A stretch of 64,000 nt of DNA, from assembly GCA_036365515.1 (NCBI GenBank), contig CM070877.1, forward strand, positions 89,413,522-89,477,521. The letters are read 5' to 3'. Shown piece by piece: positions 22,356 through 33,870 of the stretch. The notes under the pieces are model-generated. The model saw only the letters and a program-made list of their open reading frames with translations. It did no database searches and was not told the origin of the DNA. The stretch is from Torymus aiolomorphi (lineage: Eukaryota > Arthropoda > Insecta > Hymenoptera > Torymidae). The translations under genes were made by a program, and so were the position numbers. Position 1 is the stretch's first letter. Each line of letters begins with the position of its first letter.

Positions 22356-22377
22356 GTAGCATCCTGTCCGCAGCGCC
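22356..22377 (-). other. Probable primer-binding site of the errantivirus-like element
   Basis: Directly inside the 5' LTR (minus strand), TGGCGCTGCGGACAGGATGC begins with TGG, complementary to a tRNA CCA end. It sits exactly where first-strand priming should occur. The tRNA identity was not determined. Confidence 0.6.
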
Positions 22378-22644
22378 AATTAAGTGTAACGGGTGAATGT
22401 AGGTAAATTCCGATTCACAGGGAATGAAATATTAAGACAAATTCACATACACATAATTAGTAGAGAAGAGTGCTATTTATTAAAACACATTGTTACATCT
22501 CGAGGACCCGACAGAGACTGACGTGAATATATTATGTGACTGATACCGACTTCTTTCTTCTCCTTATCTCTTGATAACTTGGAGCTGAGTAGGCAGGACG
22601 TGCTACTGCACGTGGAAGGTCGGCGCGAATGGTGTCACATTACT
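22378..22644 (-). repeat. 5' LTR of the errantivirus-like element
   Basis: Partner of 18309-18577, about 267 bp. Several point differences separate the two LTRs, so the insertion is not recent. Immediately outside it is CACG (22645-22648). Confidence 0.85.
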
Positions 22645-22688
22645 CACGCGTAACAGTCATATCCACATCAGTCAGTCAAATTTGTTAA

Positions 22689-23368
22689 GGCAGGTTTGCG
22701 GTGGATTTTTTTGGAAAAATCATTTTTTTTTATAACGCTAGAATACGAGAAAATGATGCTTACGAGGAAGCTGAAGGAGTTATATATGGAGCTGGTATCG
22801 CTGATTGAGTGTAAGACCCTTTTTTTCTCAAATTTTCATAAAAAAAAACTTCGAACGCGTTTTTCTCGAAACAACGCTTTTCAACTCTATCGACACGATT
22901 TAAAAAAAACTACTGCACCGATTCAGTTGAAATTTGAACAGCTTACTCCTGATATATGTTCTTTTTGTATGATCTAGGATTATAACGATCAATAAATTTT
23001 TCAAAAAGTTATAAACAATTTATGTTGCAAAAAAAGAGCCAAAAAATTCCAAAGTCCGCCATTTTTGTTTTTTCGGTAAAAATGAAATATCCTAGACTAT
23101 GCAATAGCCAAAACTATAAGTTTTAAGAATCTATTTAGTTTTTTGATTTCAGATGATCCGTTGGTGAGATATCATGTCGACAGTCAAAGAAAAGAACAAT
23201 TTTGAGGCGGCCATTTTGTCAAGAAAAATCCGTAAAAAAAAATAAAAATTTTTTTTTATATCTTCAAAATGTGTATTTTAATATGTAAAAAGTTTGAACA
23301 ATAAAGATTATTTTTTGTATGAAATAAAAATTATTGAATAACTAGAGCAAATCCACCGCAAACCTGCC
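22689..23368. mobile_element. 680-bp TTAA MITE with 20-bp perfect termini
   Basis: GGCAGGTTTGCGGTGGATTT at the left and its exact inverse at the right (ending 23368) are bounded by TTAA (22685-22688 and 23369-23372). The interior is AT-rich and non-coding; the plus-strand frame at 22696-22977 starts inside the terminus and has no family resemblance. This is a piggyBac-type non-autonomous element. Its termini differ from those at 17697/25034 and 57058/57290. Confidence 0.9.
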
Positions 23369-23372
23369 TTAA

Positions 23373-25020
23373 GTGGTTTAACATGTAGATTCTTTGGTGC
23401 TTTTACATCCGTATGTTTTTAATAATCTTTATCACATATATTAGATTCTTATATACTGGGGCAAATAAAGAATGTGTTAAGAAATCCAAAATTTTTCGTG
23501 CATGTTATGAAGCCAGTAAAAAAATGTTTATAGCAGCAACACTCCTATATTGATCTTCTTTTAATGTCTGATATGGTGAACTTCTTTACTTGTCCTTCAT
23601 TATTCTTTTTCGCATATAATATTATTACTTAATAAAGAGAATACTACTGATATATATTTATATAAATGTGTGTATGTGTACTTATGTTGACATAGAGTTT
23701 GTTTCTCCAGAGTTCGACATGGAGGTAAGGGCGCGCGCTGCGCGCGCGCCATTGTTTACACTCCAAACATCCCTCAGGATATTGACTAACACCACGACGC
23801 CTGCGGCGCCCGCTTTTAGTATGGAATTCCAGAACAAATTCAGGAAAAGTGACCGAAGAAGTATTGTAGACAAACCCCTGATATCTGCATAAGTCATGTT
23901 GGACTAAAGAAATTTAAGGTGACTTATGCTGCCGTCTGCATAATTCCATGATTGTCTGCATAAGTCTCTTTTCATGTTTGATTTTGTCTGCACAAGTATT
24001 GTTTTATACAAATATTGCAGTGCATAACTGTTTTGACTTCAGAAAATAAAATGTCAAATATATCATAGTGAGATTCAGGCGATGGTTGATAATGGTAGCT
24101 TTCTAACAGAAGCGAAGTTTCCATAATGTTTTTCTGCACAATAGGATATCTTTTGCTTCCTTTATAAGTTGATTTAAATCTGTATACTACATGTTTTTTG
24201 TAATAGTCAGTATAGACTTAATTTTTCTTTAGTATCAATCCCTGTTATTTTAAGTATAAAGTTTCCAATAAAAGTTCAAGTACTAAAAAGCTATTTCTAA
24301 AACTTTAATTCAACTGTCACTCGTATTATTCAAATACTTTTAAAAACTTATTTAAAATACCTTTATGTAATATAATACACTAAATGTTTACTCCCAAATA
24401 CGTTGGAAACAATGAAAACTAAGAAGAAAACTTTGTATAAAAAAGGTGCTGATATCACAGATATCACAGATATCACTGATATCACAGTGTTTATATGAAA
24501 TGACAGCTGTACATGTTTACATTGCTTGCGGACTTTTACATAGGTTAAAATCAGCTCTCTTAGAATAAAGGGGTGTGCTGTGAGAGGCTGTCGGTGATAA
24601 GTCAGGTTGTTATGGTGGCAACTTAACTGCTATAAGTTTTAAGTTCAAATTTTTATTTTTGTCAAAAATACCGTCCATAAATTATATTATTTATTTTTTT
24701 ATCTTTATATTAATGTTTAAAATATTATTTTTGGATTTTTTAAAGTATATATAGATATGTAGAGTGAGAATTTTAAATATATTAAGAACAGGGAAATGAA
24801 AAAAAAAATAGCAGAAATAATATACGATTATATAAATATGTAGACAAGGGGAAAAATTTTAATTTGAACAAAAAACAAATGAAAAGCTTTACCAGTGTCT
24901 TGTGTATATTCTTAAAACAAAAATAGATAAAGCTTTAAAACTAATTGGGACATATTCTGCAAGTATTTTTTAGTAAAATTTGTAATAAAAAAAGAAAAAT
25001 TGATTTTTCGTCATTGTAAT
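23373..25020. other. AT-rich interior, no gene seen
   Basis: Non-coding apart from the dispersed repeat at about 23756-23870 (shared with 13330-13440) and a short tandem of gatatcaca (24452-24490). A decayed coding sequence cannot be excluded at 23460-23620, but no family was recognised. Confidence 0.4.
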
Positions 25021-25288
25021 GGTGTCCGACCCCCTTAAACATTATATATACTTGATGCGCATTGGCATTTCATAAATTAAAAATTAAAAAATTATATTCA
25101 GAAATTTTAAAAACAATATTCAGAAATCTTTTAGTGGCTCAAGTGCCCTATCTTACCAACACGGAGGAGGCTAGTATCGGCATGGCCCAGAATTGGCATG
25201 ACCTAGAATCGGTATGGCATAGCAATTTTATGCGAAATCAGACTGTATTTACCTACAAAAAAATTGTTCGTCTTCAGAGAAAAAAATG

Positions 25289-25603
25289 TGTTCGGGATTC
25301 AGCGTCCGAGCGTACGATGCCGGGAGCATTCCCCTTCTCCGGTTACATATACTACAGGTGCGCGCGAGAGCCACACCGATCAGCAGTCGCCACGCGTCTC
25401 TCTTACCGCCCCTCCATCGACCAAGAGACGCCGACGGCACTTCGCAGAGACTCAGCAGACGGCAGAGAGAGAGCAGCAACATTTTGTATGCCTGCAACGG
25501 CACAACGAACAACGGCAATAAACCAATCTTTTTCTCCACACGAAACGCCTACTCTTCTTTGAACCTCTACAGTCCATGATCCAACCACTTCTTCAAAAAA
25601 GCA
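25289..25603 (+). repeat. 5' LTR of the BEL/Pao element
   Basis: Starts TGTTCGGGATTCAGCG and ends near AAAAAAGCA. It matches 32223-32552 closely, apart from a block of about 25 bp (gccggccggctcaggtccac) present only in the right copy. AAATG at 25284-25288 and again at 32553-32557 is the 5-bp target duplication. It contains an AATAAA at about 25520. Confidence 0.92.
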
Positions 25604-25622
25604 TTGGTCCTTCGAGCCAAAT
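25604..25622 (+). other. Primer-binding site of the BEL/Pao element
   Basis: TTGGTCCTTCGAGCCAAAT follows the 5' LTR; TGG matches the CCA end of a tRNA. The tRNA was not identified. Confidence 0.7.
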
Positions 25623-27154
25623 CATGGAAGACATCGCCATGGCCACAACGCAGAAGGAGATTTTATTTCTATTTCTGCGTAACCTTCGGGGAGCGCAGGA
25701 ATAGCGTCTTTCTTTTAGGTACGCATCAAAGGTACGCATCTATTGCTATTTTCCCCATTTCTGAAAACGCCTTGGAGTGTGCGTTGTTACCGACTCCAAG
25801 TCGTCGCCAAGAGCGTGCGCTGTAAAGCCAGCTGTAGAATCACCGCGTTCGTACGGTGATCGGCAGCCATCTTGTCGTACTCAAAGCAACAAGTGGCAAC
25901 TTCCTCATCAGAGCGTGCGCTGTTAAGCCAGCTCTAGAGTCATCGCGATCGTACGATGATCATTTAATTGTTGCTGACAAGAGCAACGATTCTACGGGCT
26001 TGCGCGAGCCAACATACAGGCAACCCGCGTGCGGCGTACACGCTACGGGGTCCGCATCAGCCAAGCCACGGAGCACCCGCGTGCGGCGTACACGCTACGG
26101 GGCTCACTACAGTCAAATCACGGACCACCCGCGAGCAGCGTACACGCTACGGGGTCCACACACAGTCAAACCAAGGAGTACCCGCGTGCAGCATACACGC
26201 TACGGGGCTCACACACATCGAGTCAAGGATTACCCACGTGAAGCCTGCTCGCTGCCACTGCACCAAGCTGCGCGGCGCTCATCGTGCATTTAGCCAGTTT
26301 TCCACGAGGGCAGGAGGGTCGTCTACAAGAAGACGATAATCAGGACGCGCTACGTCCGGGACATCGCATACGTCATCGCCAAGAGGATTAGGAGGCGGAC
26401 GAGTCCAACATTCACCACAGGAGGCGCGCATCAACGGATCGAAGCTGTACTCGGATGAGTCCATCTTCTTCGCACCCATCGCCGATCCGATTGCGCTTGG
26501 ATGCTTCGTCCTAATACTTGGACACACGTATCGTTCCAATTTGTTTCAATTAAAATTTGCAACTATGATCTAGTCAATCTAGTACATTTATTCCATTTAG
26601 TGAGAATTTAATAATCTCTATTTAGTCAAATTACTTTAATTAAAATTGAGTAGATTTTATTTGAGATTAGTACGAGTTAATTGAGTTTGAGTTTATTATA
26701 AATTTAATTTGTAATATTTAAGTAGTCTTGAGGAAATTGAATGCAATTTTTCGGCTTAGCAAATACTTATGTTAATTGACCTTGCAGTTTCTCGCCACCT
26801 GCTGATACTTCATTTTGACTGCAACTTCAACTGCTGGTCAACACCTGGATGCTTTCCTGATTCAGTTGCTGACTATTCTGCCGGGAGTCGCTGAATTCAT
26901 CGCTTGCAGTTACTTCTCTTCGAGCAGTCAGCGTTCCGAATCATAATCTGATTCGCCGTGGGAGCTTCCGCAGCCACAGTCAACGACACACCTTTTTACG
27001 CATAGTAGCATAAGTATTGTAATTTAGCTTAAGTCTTAGCTGTAAGAAATTGTCTTTACTCTAATACTACCTTCGGGGAAATAGTAGAGTAACTTACTAG
27101 TTCACTCAGATTAAATAGTCAAGTTCTTACTAGTCAGTATACTTTGATCTCAAA
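25604..27154 (+). other. BEL/Pao 5' leader with tandem repeats
   Basis: About 1.5 kb without a recognised protein. A segment with gagcgtgcgctgt-aagccag occurs twice (near 25810 and 25912). Four copies of a ~60-bp unit with CGCGTGCGGCGTACACGCTA occupy about 26025-26250. The arginine/threonine frames here are that repeat translated. The rest, to the ATG at 27155, is AT-rich. Confidence 0.7.
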
Positions 27155-28553
27155 ATGGAGGGACTACATACTAGACAGTTGTTACTCCAAGCTAGAATTA
27201 ACAATTCTATTCAAAATTTGAAATCTAAGGGTAAAGATAACATGACGGAAGGTTATGCGGAATCATGTCTTGCCGGCCTTGAAGCAAATTATGCGACTTT
27301 TCAGTTACATCATGAGTCAATTCTGAAGCTTGAGGTTCTTGATAAAACTCATGCCTATTTTACAACTAACCTCTGTGATTTGGTTGAGGATAGCCTTTTT
27401 GTCCGCCGAGGAGAATTTCTTGATTACTTAAAGGCTGTTAGAACAAAAGATGCCAATCAAGGCTCCTCCCATTCGAATGTTGCCCCAGTTGCCACTAGTC
27501 CTGCTCATGTAACTAACGTTTCGTTTGAATCTTTACCGAAGGTAGAGTTACCAAAGTTTTCGGGGAAATTCTAGCATTGGGGAAATTTTAGAGACTTCTT
27601 TTGTGCAGTCATAAATCGTCGCGAAGACTTAACGCCTGTTCTAAAATTGCATTATCTTCGCACCCACCTTACAGGTGAAGCACTTGAGAAAATTAAATCT
27701 CTTCCAATTTCTGGTGATAATTATGACCGAGCATGGACAGTTTTAATCGAATATTACGAGAATCAACGTCGCATTGTTAGTTCTCACATTTCAGAAATTT
27801 TCTCAGTTAAATCCATGAAGCCAGATTCTTCGTCGGAAATCCAACGGATTTATAGGGAAATTTTCAATCCCATCGCTAGTCTGACCTCTCTAAATAGAGC
27901 GGCTTCGTTAGGTGATAGTGTCGATCCACCGACAATGGAGCAATTTCAACCTTTTCTTCGTAGTCAAACCCTCACTTTAGAGGCCATCGAAACTGGCACT
28001 AGATCGTCTTCAACAAATAATTCAAAAGCTCAATCCACAAATTCAAAACCTCGTAAATCAGAGTATGACCTCATCTTCGATCCCAACAAAAAGGAAATGT
28101 TCGATTTGTAACCAACATCATTTTACAAATAGATGTGAACGATTTCTCAATAAAACGATTTTTGAGCGAAAGAAATTGATCAGATCTTCTAATCTTTGTT
28201 TCAATTGTTTAGGAAAGCACAACCTTAAAAATTGTACTTCTACGTACCGATGCTTTCTTTGTAAAGCCAAGCATCACTCTTTGGTGCATACTGACATCAA
28301 TCAAGTAATCAGTTCGCCGCAGACTGATCAGATTGACTCAGTGTCCAGCACCCGTAGCCCAAACTGTGGCAATCTTGTCATTTCAAAAGACATTCAATCT
28401 GCTCATCAAGCTGTCTCCCTTAATCGTGGAGAAAGTACTAAAGGTACAGGAGTACTTTTAGCTACCGCTAGGGTTAACGCCCTTGGTCCTAATGGAACCA
28501 AAATTCAAGTTCGTCCTCTGATCGACCCCGGATCTCTAATCTCACTTGTTTGA
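27155..28553 (+). pseudogene. gag: BEL/Pao gag and start of protease
   Basis: An ATG at 27155 opens a BEL-type Gag. KVELPKFSGKF near 27545 is followed by an in-frame TAG (27572-27574), and the same frame resumes with LHYLRTHLTGEALEKIKSLP near 27650-27710. This is the conserved core of BEL/Pao Gag. A frameshift near 28075 leads into paired zinc-knuckle-like cysteines (CSICNQHH, CFNCLGKHNLKNC, CFLCKAKHH) between 28090 and 28290. The frame then reaches a retropepsin-like IDPGSLISLV that ends in a stop at 28551. Gag forms the particle and its cysteine motifs bind RNA. The usual active-site DSG reads DPG here, so the protease would be dead. Confidence 0.9.
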
Positions 28554-31500
28554 CAAGCTTTGTGTAACTTGCTTTCTCTAAATTGTAGAACCAGTCACAC
28601 ATTCAAGGTATAGGAGAAAAGACAGCTGCCGTATCTTCGAAGGTAGCTCGTCTAACTATACAACCTCATTTTGATTCAACTTATTCTCTAGAAGTGGATA
28701 CTGTAATCTTACCAAGATTAACTTCGTATAAGCCTCCCGTCGTAGGTGGTAATACTAATTTCGAATACGTGAGAGGGCTGCAGCTAGCAGATCCCATATA
28801 TTTTGAACCATCACGCATCGATATTATTCTCGGTGCAAGCGCCTATGCGCAAATCATTGAAAATCAAATTGTTAAGGGCCAAAGTCTTCAGCCGATAGCA
28901 CTTAGTTCCAAACTTGGATGGCTTTTGATACGTAATCTCTCTTCGCCAACTTCAGAAAAAGTCTACCTTGCAAAAGTCGAGACCAGTTGTGTTCGGCTCA
29001 TCTCGATAACTCCCATTCTGCCGCATTACGCGCACTCACTCGTCTCGAAGCAAACTTCGCTAAGGACGAGAAACTCAAAATAGCCTATACAGAGTTTATG
29101 AAAGAGTACATTGACCTAGGTCATATGTCACTCTCCTCGAATTTCGATTCGTTGTCTAACAAAAGTCAAGCCTTCTTACCACATCATGGTGTGTGGAAGG
29201 CAACCAGTACAACTACCAAATTACGTACTGTGTTTAATGGTTCGAGTAAAACCAAAACAGAGGTCTCGGTCAACGATCTTCTACACGTTGGGCCCAATCT
29301 TCTTCAGAATCAGCTGACGTGGAAAAAATGTTCAGACAAATTGGTGTCGAACAATGTGATCAACCTTTTCAGTCGATTTTATGGCGTTTTAACAAGAGTG
29401 AACCCATTAAACTTTATCGACTAACCACAGTGACATATGGATTGGCCTGTTCGCCGTTTCTAGCCATACGCACACTCTTGAGACTAGCCGAAGATTATGG
29501 CAAAACTTATCCGATCGCAGCTGAAGCTGTTCGCTCAGAAATGTATTCTGGTAATGTGCTATCTGGTGCACATTCGTTAGAAGAAGCTTTACTTAAACAG
29601 GATGAGTTAATTCAACTCTTTAAACAAGGTCATCTTAATCTCCGCAAGTGGACTTCAAATAATGTTGAAGTACTCTCTTCTCTACCTTCTAATATGTTAG
29701 CTGCAGATTCAATCGCTTTATTTGCCTCCGAAACATCTGTACCAATTCTAGGTATAGATTGGCAACCTAACACAGACTTCTTTAGTTTTCATATCAAAGT
29801 TGCTCCTTCTGACTCACCTTTTACGAAATGCACCATTCTTTCAAGAATCGCTCGAATCTTCGATCCCATGGGATGGTTGGCTCCTGTTGTAATAACCGCA
29901 AAGATTATTATGCAGTGTCTTAAGGTTAGTTGGGATGAAGAACTTACTCTCGACATCTCCAATCGGTGGCAGTCTTGGTTGCAAGATCTTCAACATATAA
30001 GTCACATCAGAATCCCTCGCTGGAGTGGATACACTCTACAATGCGAGCTTCTAGAAATCCACGGATTCGCAGACGCATCTAAGTTTGCGTATGGTGCAGT
30101 AGTCTATCTGCGCTTAATCCGTACACAAGAAGTGCTCGTCATTCTTCAAGTGGCTAAAACGCGAGTAGCTGCACTTAGAACGCTAAGCATATCTCGCTTA
30201 GAACTTTGCGCTGCGTTGCTACTTGCCCGACTGGTTCAAATGTTTATCGAATCTTTTCCAATAAAGGCTGAAAGTGTGCACCTTTGGTCTGATTCAGCGG
30301 ATGTGCTTTTTTGGCTGAAAGACCACTCTTCATGATGGGGTGTTTTCTTGGCTAATAGGTGTTCGGAAATTCATACACAATTGTCTGACGCATATTGGCA
30401 TCATGCGCGATCAGCTGTCAACCCCGCCGATGTCATATCACGAGGTATTGAGCCCTTAAAGCTAGCCTCGCAAAGTCTGTCGTGGAAAGATCCCGCATGG
30501 CTCTCTGATAGCGATGAACCTTGGTCAAGGTCTCATGATGAACTCAATTTCTCGGTAACTTCAATCTTCTGAATCTTCAATCTAGTCACAATCTAGTCGC
30601 TAGTAAGAGTACACCAAATTCTGTTGAGAATACTCCAGAAATTTGGAGTCTTATTAATAAGTACTCTTCATTTGATAAATTGATACGGATGGCATTGTAC
30701 TGCTTCAGATTCATCAATAGAATCTGTCCGAAATTAGCGCGTACGACGTCTTCAAATTCAGGCGTTAGTTTTCTTTCTGTTTGTCAATCCCTACTATGCC
30801 ACGACTCTCCGAGTTCAAAGGAGATACGCGCTAGTGAGATTGCAAACAGCAAACTTTGTTTGATCTACTTAATTCAGACAGCTTAATTTAGGTCTGAGCT
30901 TCAACAATCAGCTAGAACAGGTACACTTTCGTCTAAAAGTCCTCTGTCATCGCTAAACCCCTTGATTCAAAATCATTTGCTCAGGGTGGGCGGTCGCCTC
31001 TCTCTTTCTCTGCTCGAAGAAGATGCCGAGCATCCTCTTATTTTACCTGCTAATTGTCATTTCACTACGCTGATAATTCAGGATGCTCATCAGCGTACTC
31101 TTCATGGTGGTGTTCAATTAACACTTGCCACACTCCGACGTCAGTATTGGATAGTCAAAGGTCGATCCGCGGTTAAGAAAGTCATTAGAACATGCCTCAC
31201 ATGCTCACGACATGCTGCTCGAGTGCCAACACAATTAATGGGCGAACTGCCAAAGGCTCGAGTGCGTTCTTCTTCGCCATTCGAGCGCTCGGGTGTCGAC
31301 TACGCAAGCCCTTTTAACGTTCGCCTTACTGAAACTCGAGGAAAGGGTACAATGAAAGGATATATTGCGATCTTCGTCTGTTTGGCTACTAGAGCCGTAC
31401 ACATCGAGGTAGCCGAAGACTACACGAGTGAAGCGCTTATTGCTGCCTACCATCGATTTACAGCTCGTAGAGGTCATTGCAAAGAATTTTATTCTGACCG

Positions 31501-32190
31501 TGGAACAAACTTCGTAGGTGCAGATGCTCAACTCAAACAGATGCTCGATGCCTTTCATCTTTCTCTTCTCGGATTGTAAACACTCTTGCTCAAGAAGGAA
31601 CTTCTTGGATCTTCAATCCTCCTGGTGCGCCTCATTTTGGGGGCATTTGGGAAGCCGCAGTTAAATCGGCGAAACATCATATGTGCCGAGTCATTGGAGA
31701 ACAAGTTCTCAGCTTTTCCGAACTCGCTACCCTCATGTGCCGAATTGAAGCCTGTCTAAATTCGAGACCTTTAACTGCTCTCACTGATGATCCGTCTGAC
31801 CTTGATTTCCTTTCACCGTCACATTTTCTTATACAGTGTTCGTCATTTTTAGTGCCTGAAGAAAACCTCACCGAAGCCAATGTGCCTCCAGGAAAACGCT
31901 GGCTTTAAATCAGCCAGATGACGCAACATTTCTGGGACAGATGGTCCACAGAGTACTTGACGGCTCTGCATTCACGTATGAAGTGGAGAAGCCGCAACCC
32001 TCAGTCACCGTGGGCGAACTCGTTCTCGTTCGCAACGAGCTCACGCCTCCATCCAAATGGCCCATCGCACGCATCACAGCCATCCATCCAGGGAGTGATG
32101 GCCTCACCCGTGTCGTCGAGCTTCGCACGGCCACCTCTACACTTCGACGTCCCATCGCCATGGTCGTCCGCTTCCAACCCAAGGATTGAG
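28554..32190 (+). pseudogene. pol: BEL/Pao pol relic (RT, RNase H, integrase, DUF5641-type tail)
   Basis: Frame-broken but nearly continuous homology. The protease/RT linker with ILGASAYAQII lies near 28830, and RT fingers with LRTVFNGSSKT near 29225. A deletion follows in the RT centre (LLQ joins towards EKMFRQIG near 29315). Then come VTYGLACSPFLAIRTL near 29435 and the catalytic site near 29544, which reads YSGN instead of the usual YVDD. RNase H has ADASKFAYGAVVYL near 30075. Integrase shows the HHCC zinc domain (DAHQRTLHGGV, CLTCSRHA) near 31080-31210, SGVDYASPF near 31295, SDRGTNFVGA near 31500 and, after a frameshift, GGIWEAAVKSAK near 31640. The tail (VGELVLVRNELTPPSKWPIA) lies near 32015. 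Breaks lie near 28553, 29090-29320, 30335, 30570-30960, 31579 and 31910. Confidence 0.92.
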
Positions 32191-32204
32191 ACCGTTCGCC
32201 AGTC

Positions 32205-32222
32205 TGGCGAAGGTGGGCGGAA
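32205..32222 (+). other. Probable polypurine tract
   Basis: GGCGAAGGTGGGCGGAA precedes the 3' LTR and is the only purine-rich run in the expected plus-strand priming position. Confidence 0.6.
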
Positions 32223-32552
32223 TGTTCGGGATTCAGCGTCCAAGTGTACGACGCCGAGAGCGTTCCCCTTCTGCGGTTACATATACTACAAGCGCGCGCG
32301 AGAGCCATACCGATCAGCAGTCGCCACGCGTCTCTCTTACCGCCCCTCCATCGACCAAGACACGCCGACGGCACTTCGCAGCGCCGGCCGGCTCAGGTCC
32401 ACGCGCGACGGCAGAGAGAGAGCAGCAACATTTTGTACATCTGCAACGGCACAACGGACAACGGCAATAAACCAATCTTATTCTCCACACGAAACGCCTA
32501 CTCTTCTTTGAATCTCTACAGTCCACGATCCATCCGCATTCAGCAAAAAACA
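32223..32552 (+). repeat. 3' LTR of the BEL/Pao element
   Basis: Partner of the LTR at 25289-25603; followed by the target-site copy AAATG. The element therefore spans about 7.26 kb. Differences between LTRs include the block of about 25 bp near 32380-32406. Confidence 0.92.
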
Positions 32553-32559
32553 AAATGTA

Positions 32560-33140
32560 TTACGAGTTCAAGAACAAAAGGAAGAAATAATTCAGGTAGC
32601 TCTATGCTCACATTGCTAAGATTAAATGGAATATATGGATTAGAAGTGATCAGTTTAGCCATATACTAACATGATCATCATACAAGATACACTATTCTGC
32701 ACTGTATTGAATAAAACAATTTTCTGCTCTAACGTACTTCATACTCTCTAATGCGAATATGTGAATGCGACTTATGCCAGACAAAAATCTTAAGTTCCAA
32801 AATAAACTTTTGAAATGGCTGAAAATTTTCAAAGAAAGGTAATACAGTGATGCATGATTGTAATATTAAGCAAAATTTACTAAAATCACCGTAACTATCT
32901 ACCCAATATAATTAAATTTTTCTTTTGGAAATAATTATAATTTTGTTCAGTATACGGTTATTAAAATACTTTTATAATGGTAATATCAATGTTGTTCTAC
33001 CTAAACAAAGGGGAAAAAATATGTATTTTGCCAAATATCTCAACAGAGAGGGAAGTGAGTGATCTCTTGAATCATTCCCTATACATTTGTCCTCATTTTG
33101 CTTCCTCCTAGAGGAAGCTTTGTAATAGTAAAACTTTAAG
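32560..33140. other. AT-rich spacer, no gene seen
   Basis: No family recognised. At 33098-33125 the words ttttgcttcc-tagaggaagct recur near 55182-55203, marking the start of a dispersed repeat that continues past the (TG)n tracts. Confidence 0.4.
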
Positions 33141-33147
33141 TTTCGTT

Positions 33148-33570
33148 ATTCCTTATACCGGCAAAGTTTTCTGCCGTATCGGCCACAATGTTTTCAATTA
33201 AATATTAATTGTTGAAAGCTTTTTCTTTAATTCTAAGAGTTGAAGCACAAAGGTAAACTTATTCCCTAATTCCCGGTCAAATTTTAGATAAATCTATTTG
33301 AAAATAAGGACTAAATTTGAAAAATCGCAAAATGTTATATTTTGAGGTTAATATAGTAATATGCGAGTAATATACGACGTTACGATTTTTCAAATTTCCT
33401 CTTAATTTTCCAACAGATTTATCTGAAATTAGACCAGGGATTACGGAATAAGTTTATCTTTCTGCGTCAACTCTTAGAATTAAAGAAAAAGCTTTCAACA
33501 ATTAACATTTAATTGAAAACATTGTGGCCGGTACGGCAGAAAACTTTGTATAAGGCATTCCCTTAAATTG
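33148..33570. mobile_element. Foldback element with ~190-bp arms
   Basis: The left arm runs CCTTATACCGGCAAAGTTTT, GCCACAATGTTTTCAATTAA, AAAGCTTTTTCTTTAATTCT and onward to about 33330. The right arm is its inverse from about 33375 to 33566 (AGAATTAAAGAAAAAGCTTT, TTAATTGAAAACATTGTGGC, CAGAAAACTTTGTATAAGG). The spacer is about 45 bp. No target duplication could be fixed and no coding is present. Confidence 0.8.
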
Positions 33571-33637
33571 CTCTAGAAACATGATTAGAAACGTGTAGAA
33601 GTTTGTATCACATGATTTTAGACAATGTCTGTATGGA

Positions 33638-33694
33638 TGTGCGTGTGGGTGTGCGTGCGTGCGTGCGTGCGTGTGTGCGGGTGTGTGTGTTTGC

Positions 33695-33751
<57 letters not shown>

Positions 33752-33812
33752 TGCGTGCGTGTGTGCGTGCGTGCGTGCGTACGTGCATGCGAGCGTGCGT
33801 GCGTGCATGCGC

Positions 33813-33868
<56 letters not shown>
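33638..33868. repeat. (TG/CG)n microsatellite
   Basis: Long alternating gt/gc dinucleotides, with pure (GT)n at about 33701-33746 and 33817-33868. Cysteine/valine and histidine/threonine frames come from it. Confidence 0.95.

Positions 33869-33870
<2 letters not shown>

Larger units (their letters stand above)
17697..25034. mobile_element. TTAA-bounded interval with GGGGGTCNGACACC inverted termini
   Basis: GGGGGTCAGACACC at 17697-17710 is preceded by TTAA (17693-17696). Its inverse GGTGTCCGACCCCC at 25021-25034 is followed by TTAA (25035-25038). Inverted termini plus a TTAA duplication are the signature of piggyBac-type transposition. The interior has been filled by an errantivirus-like element (18309-22644) and a second TTAA MITE (22689-23368). 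Removing those leaves about 2.3 kb. No piggyBac transposase was found, so this would be a non-autonomous element or two ends of different copies. Confidence 0.6.
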
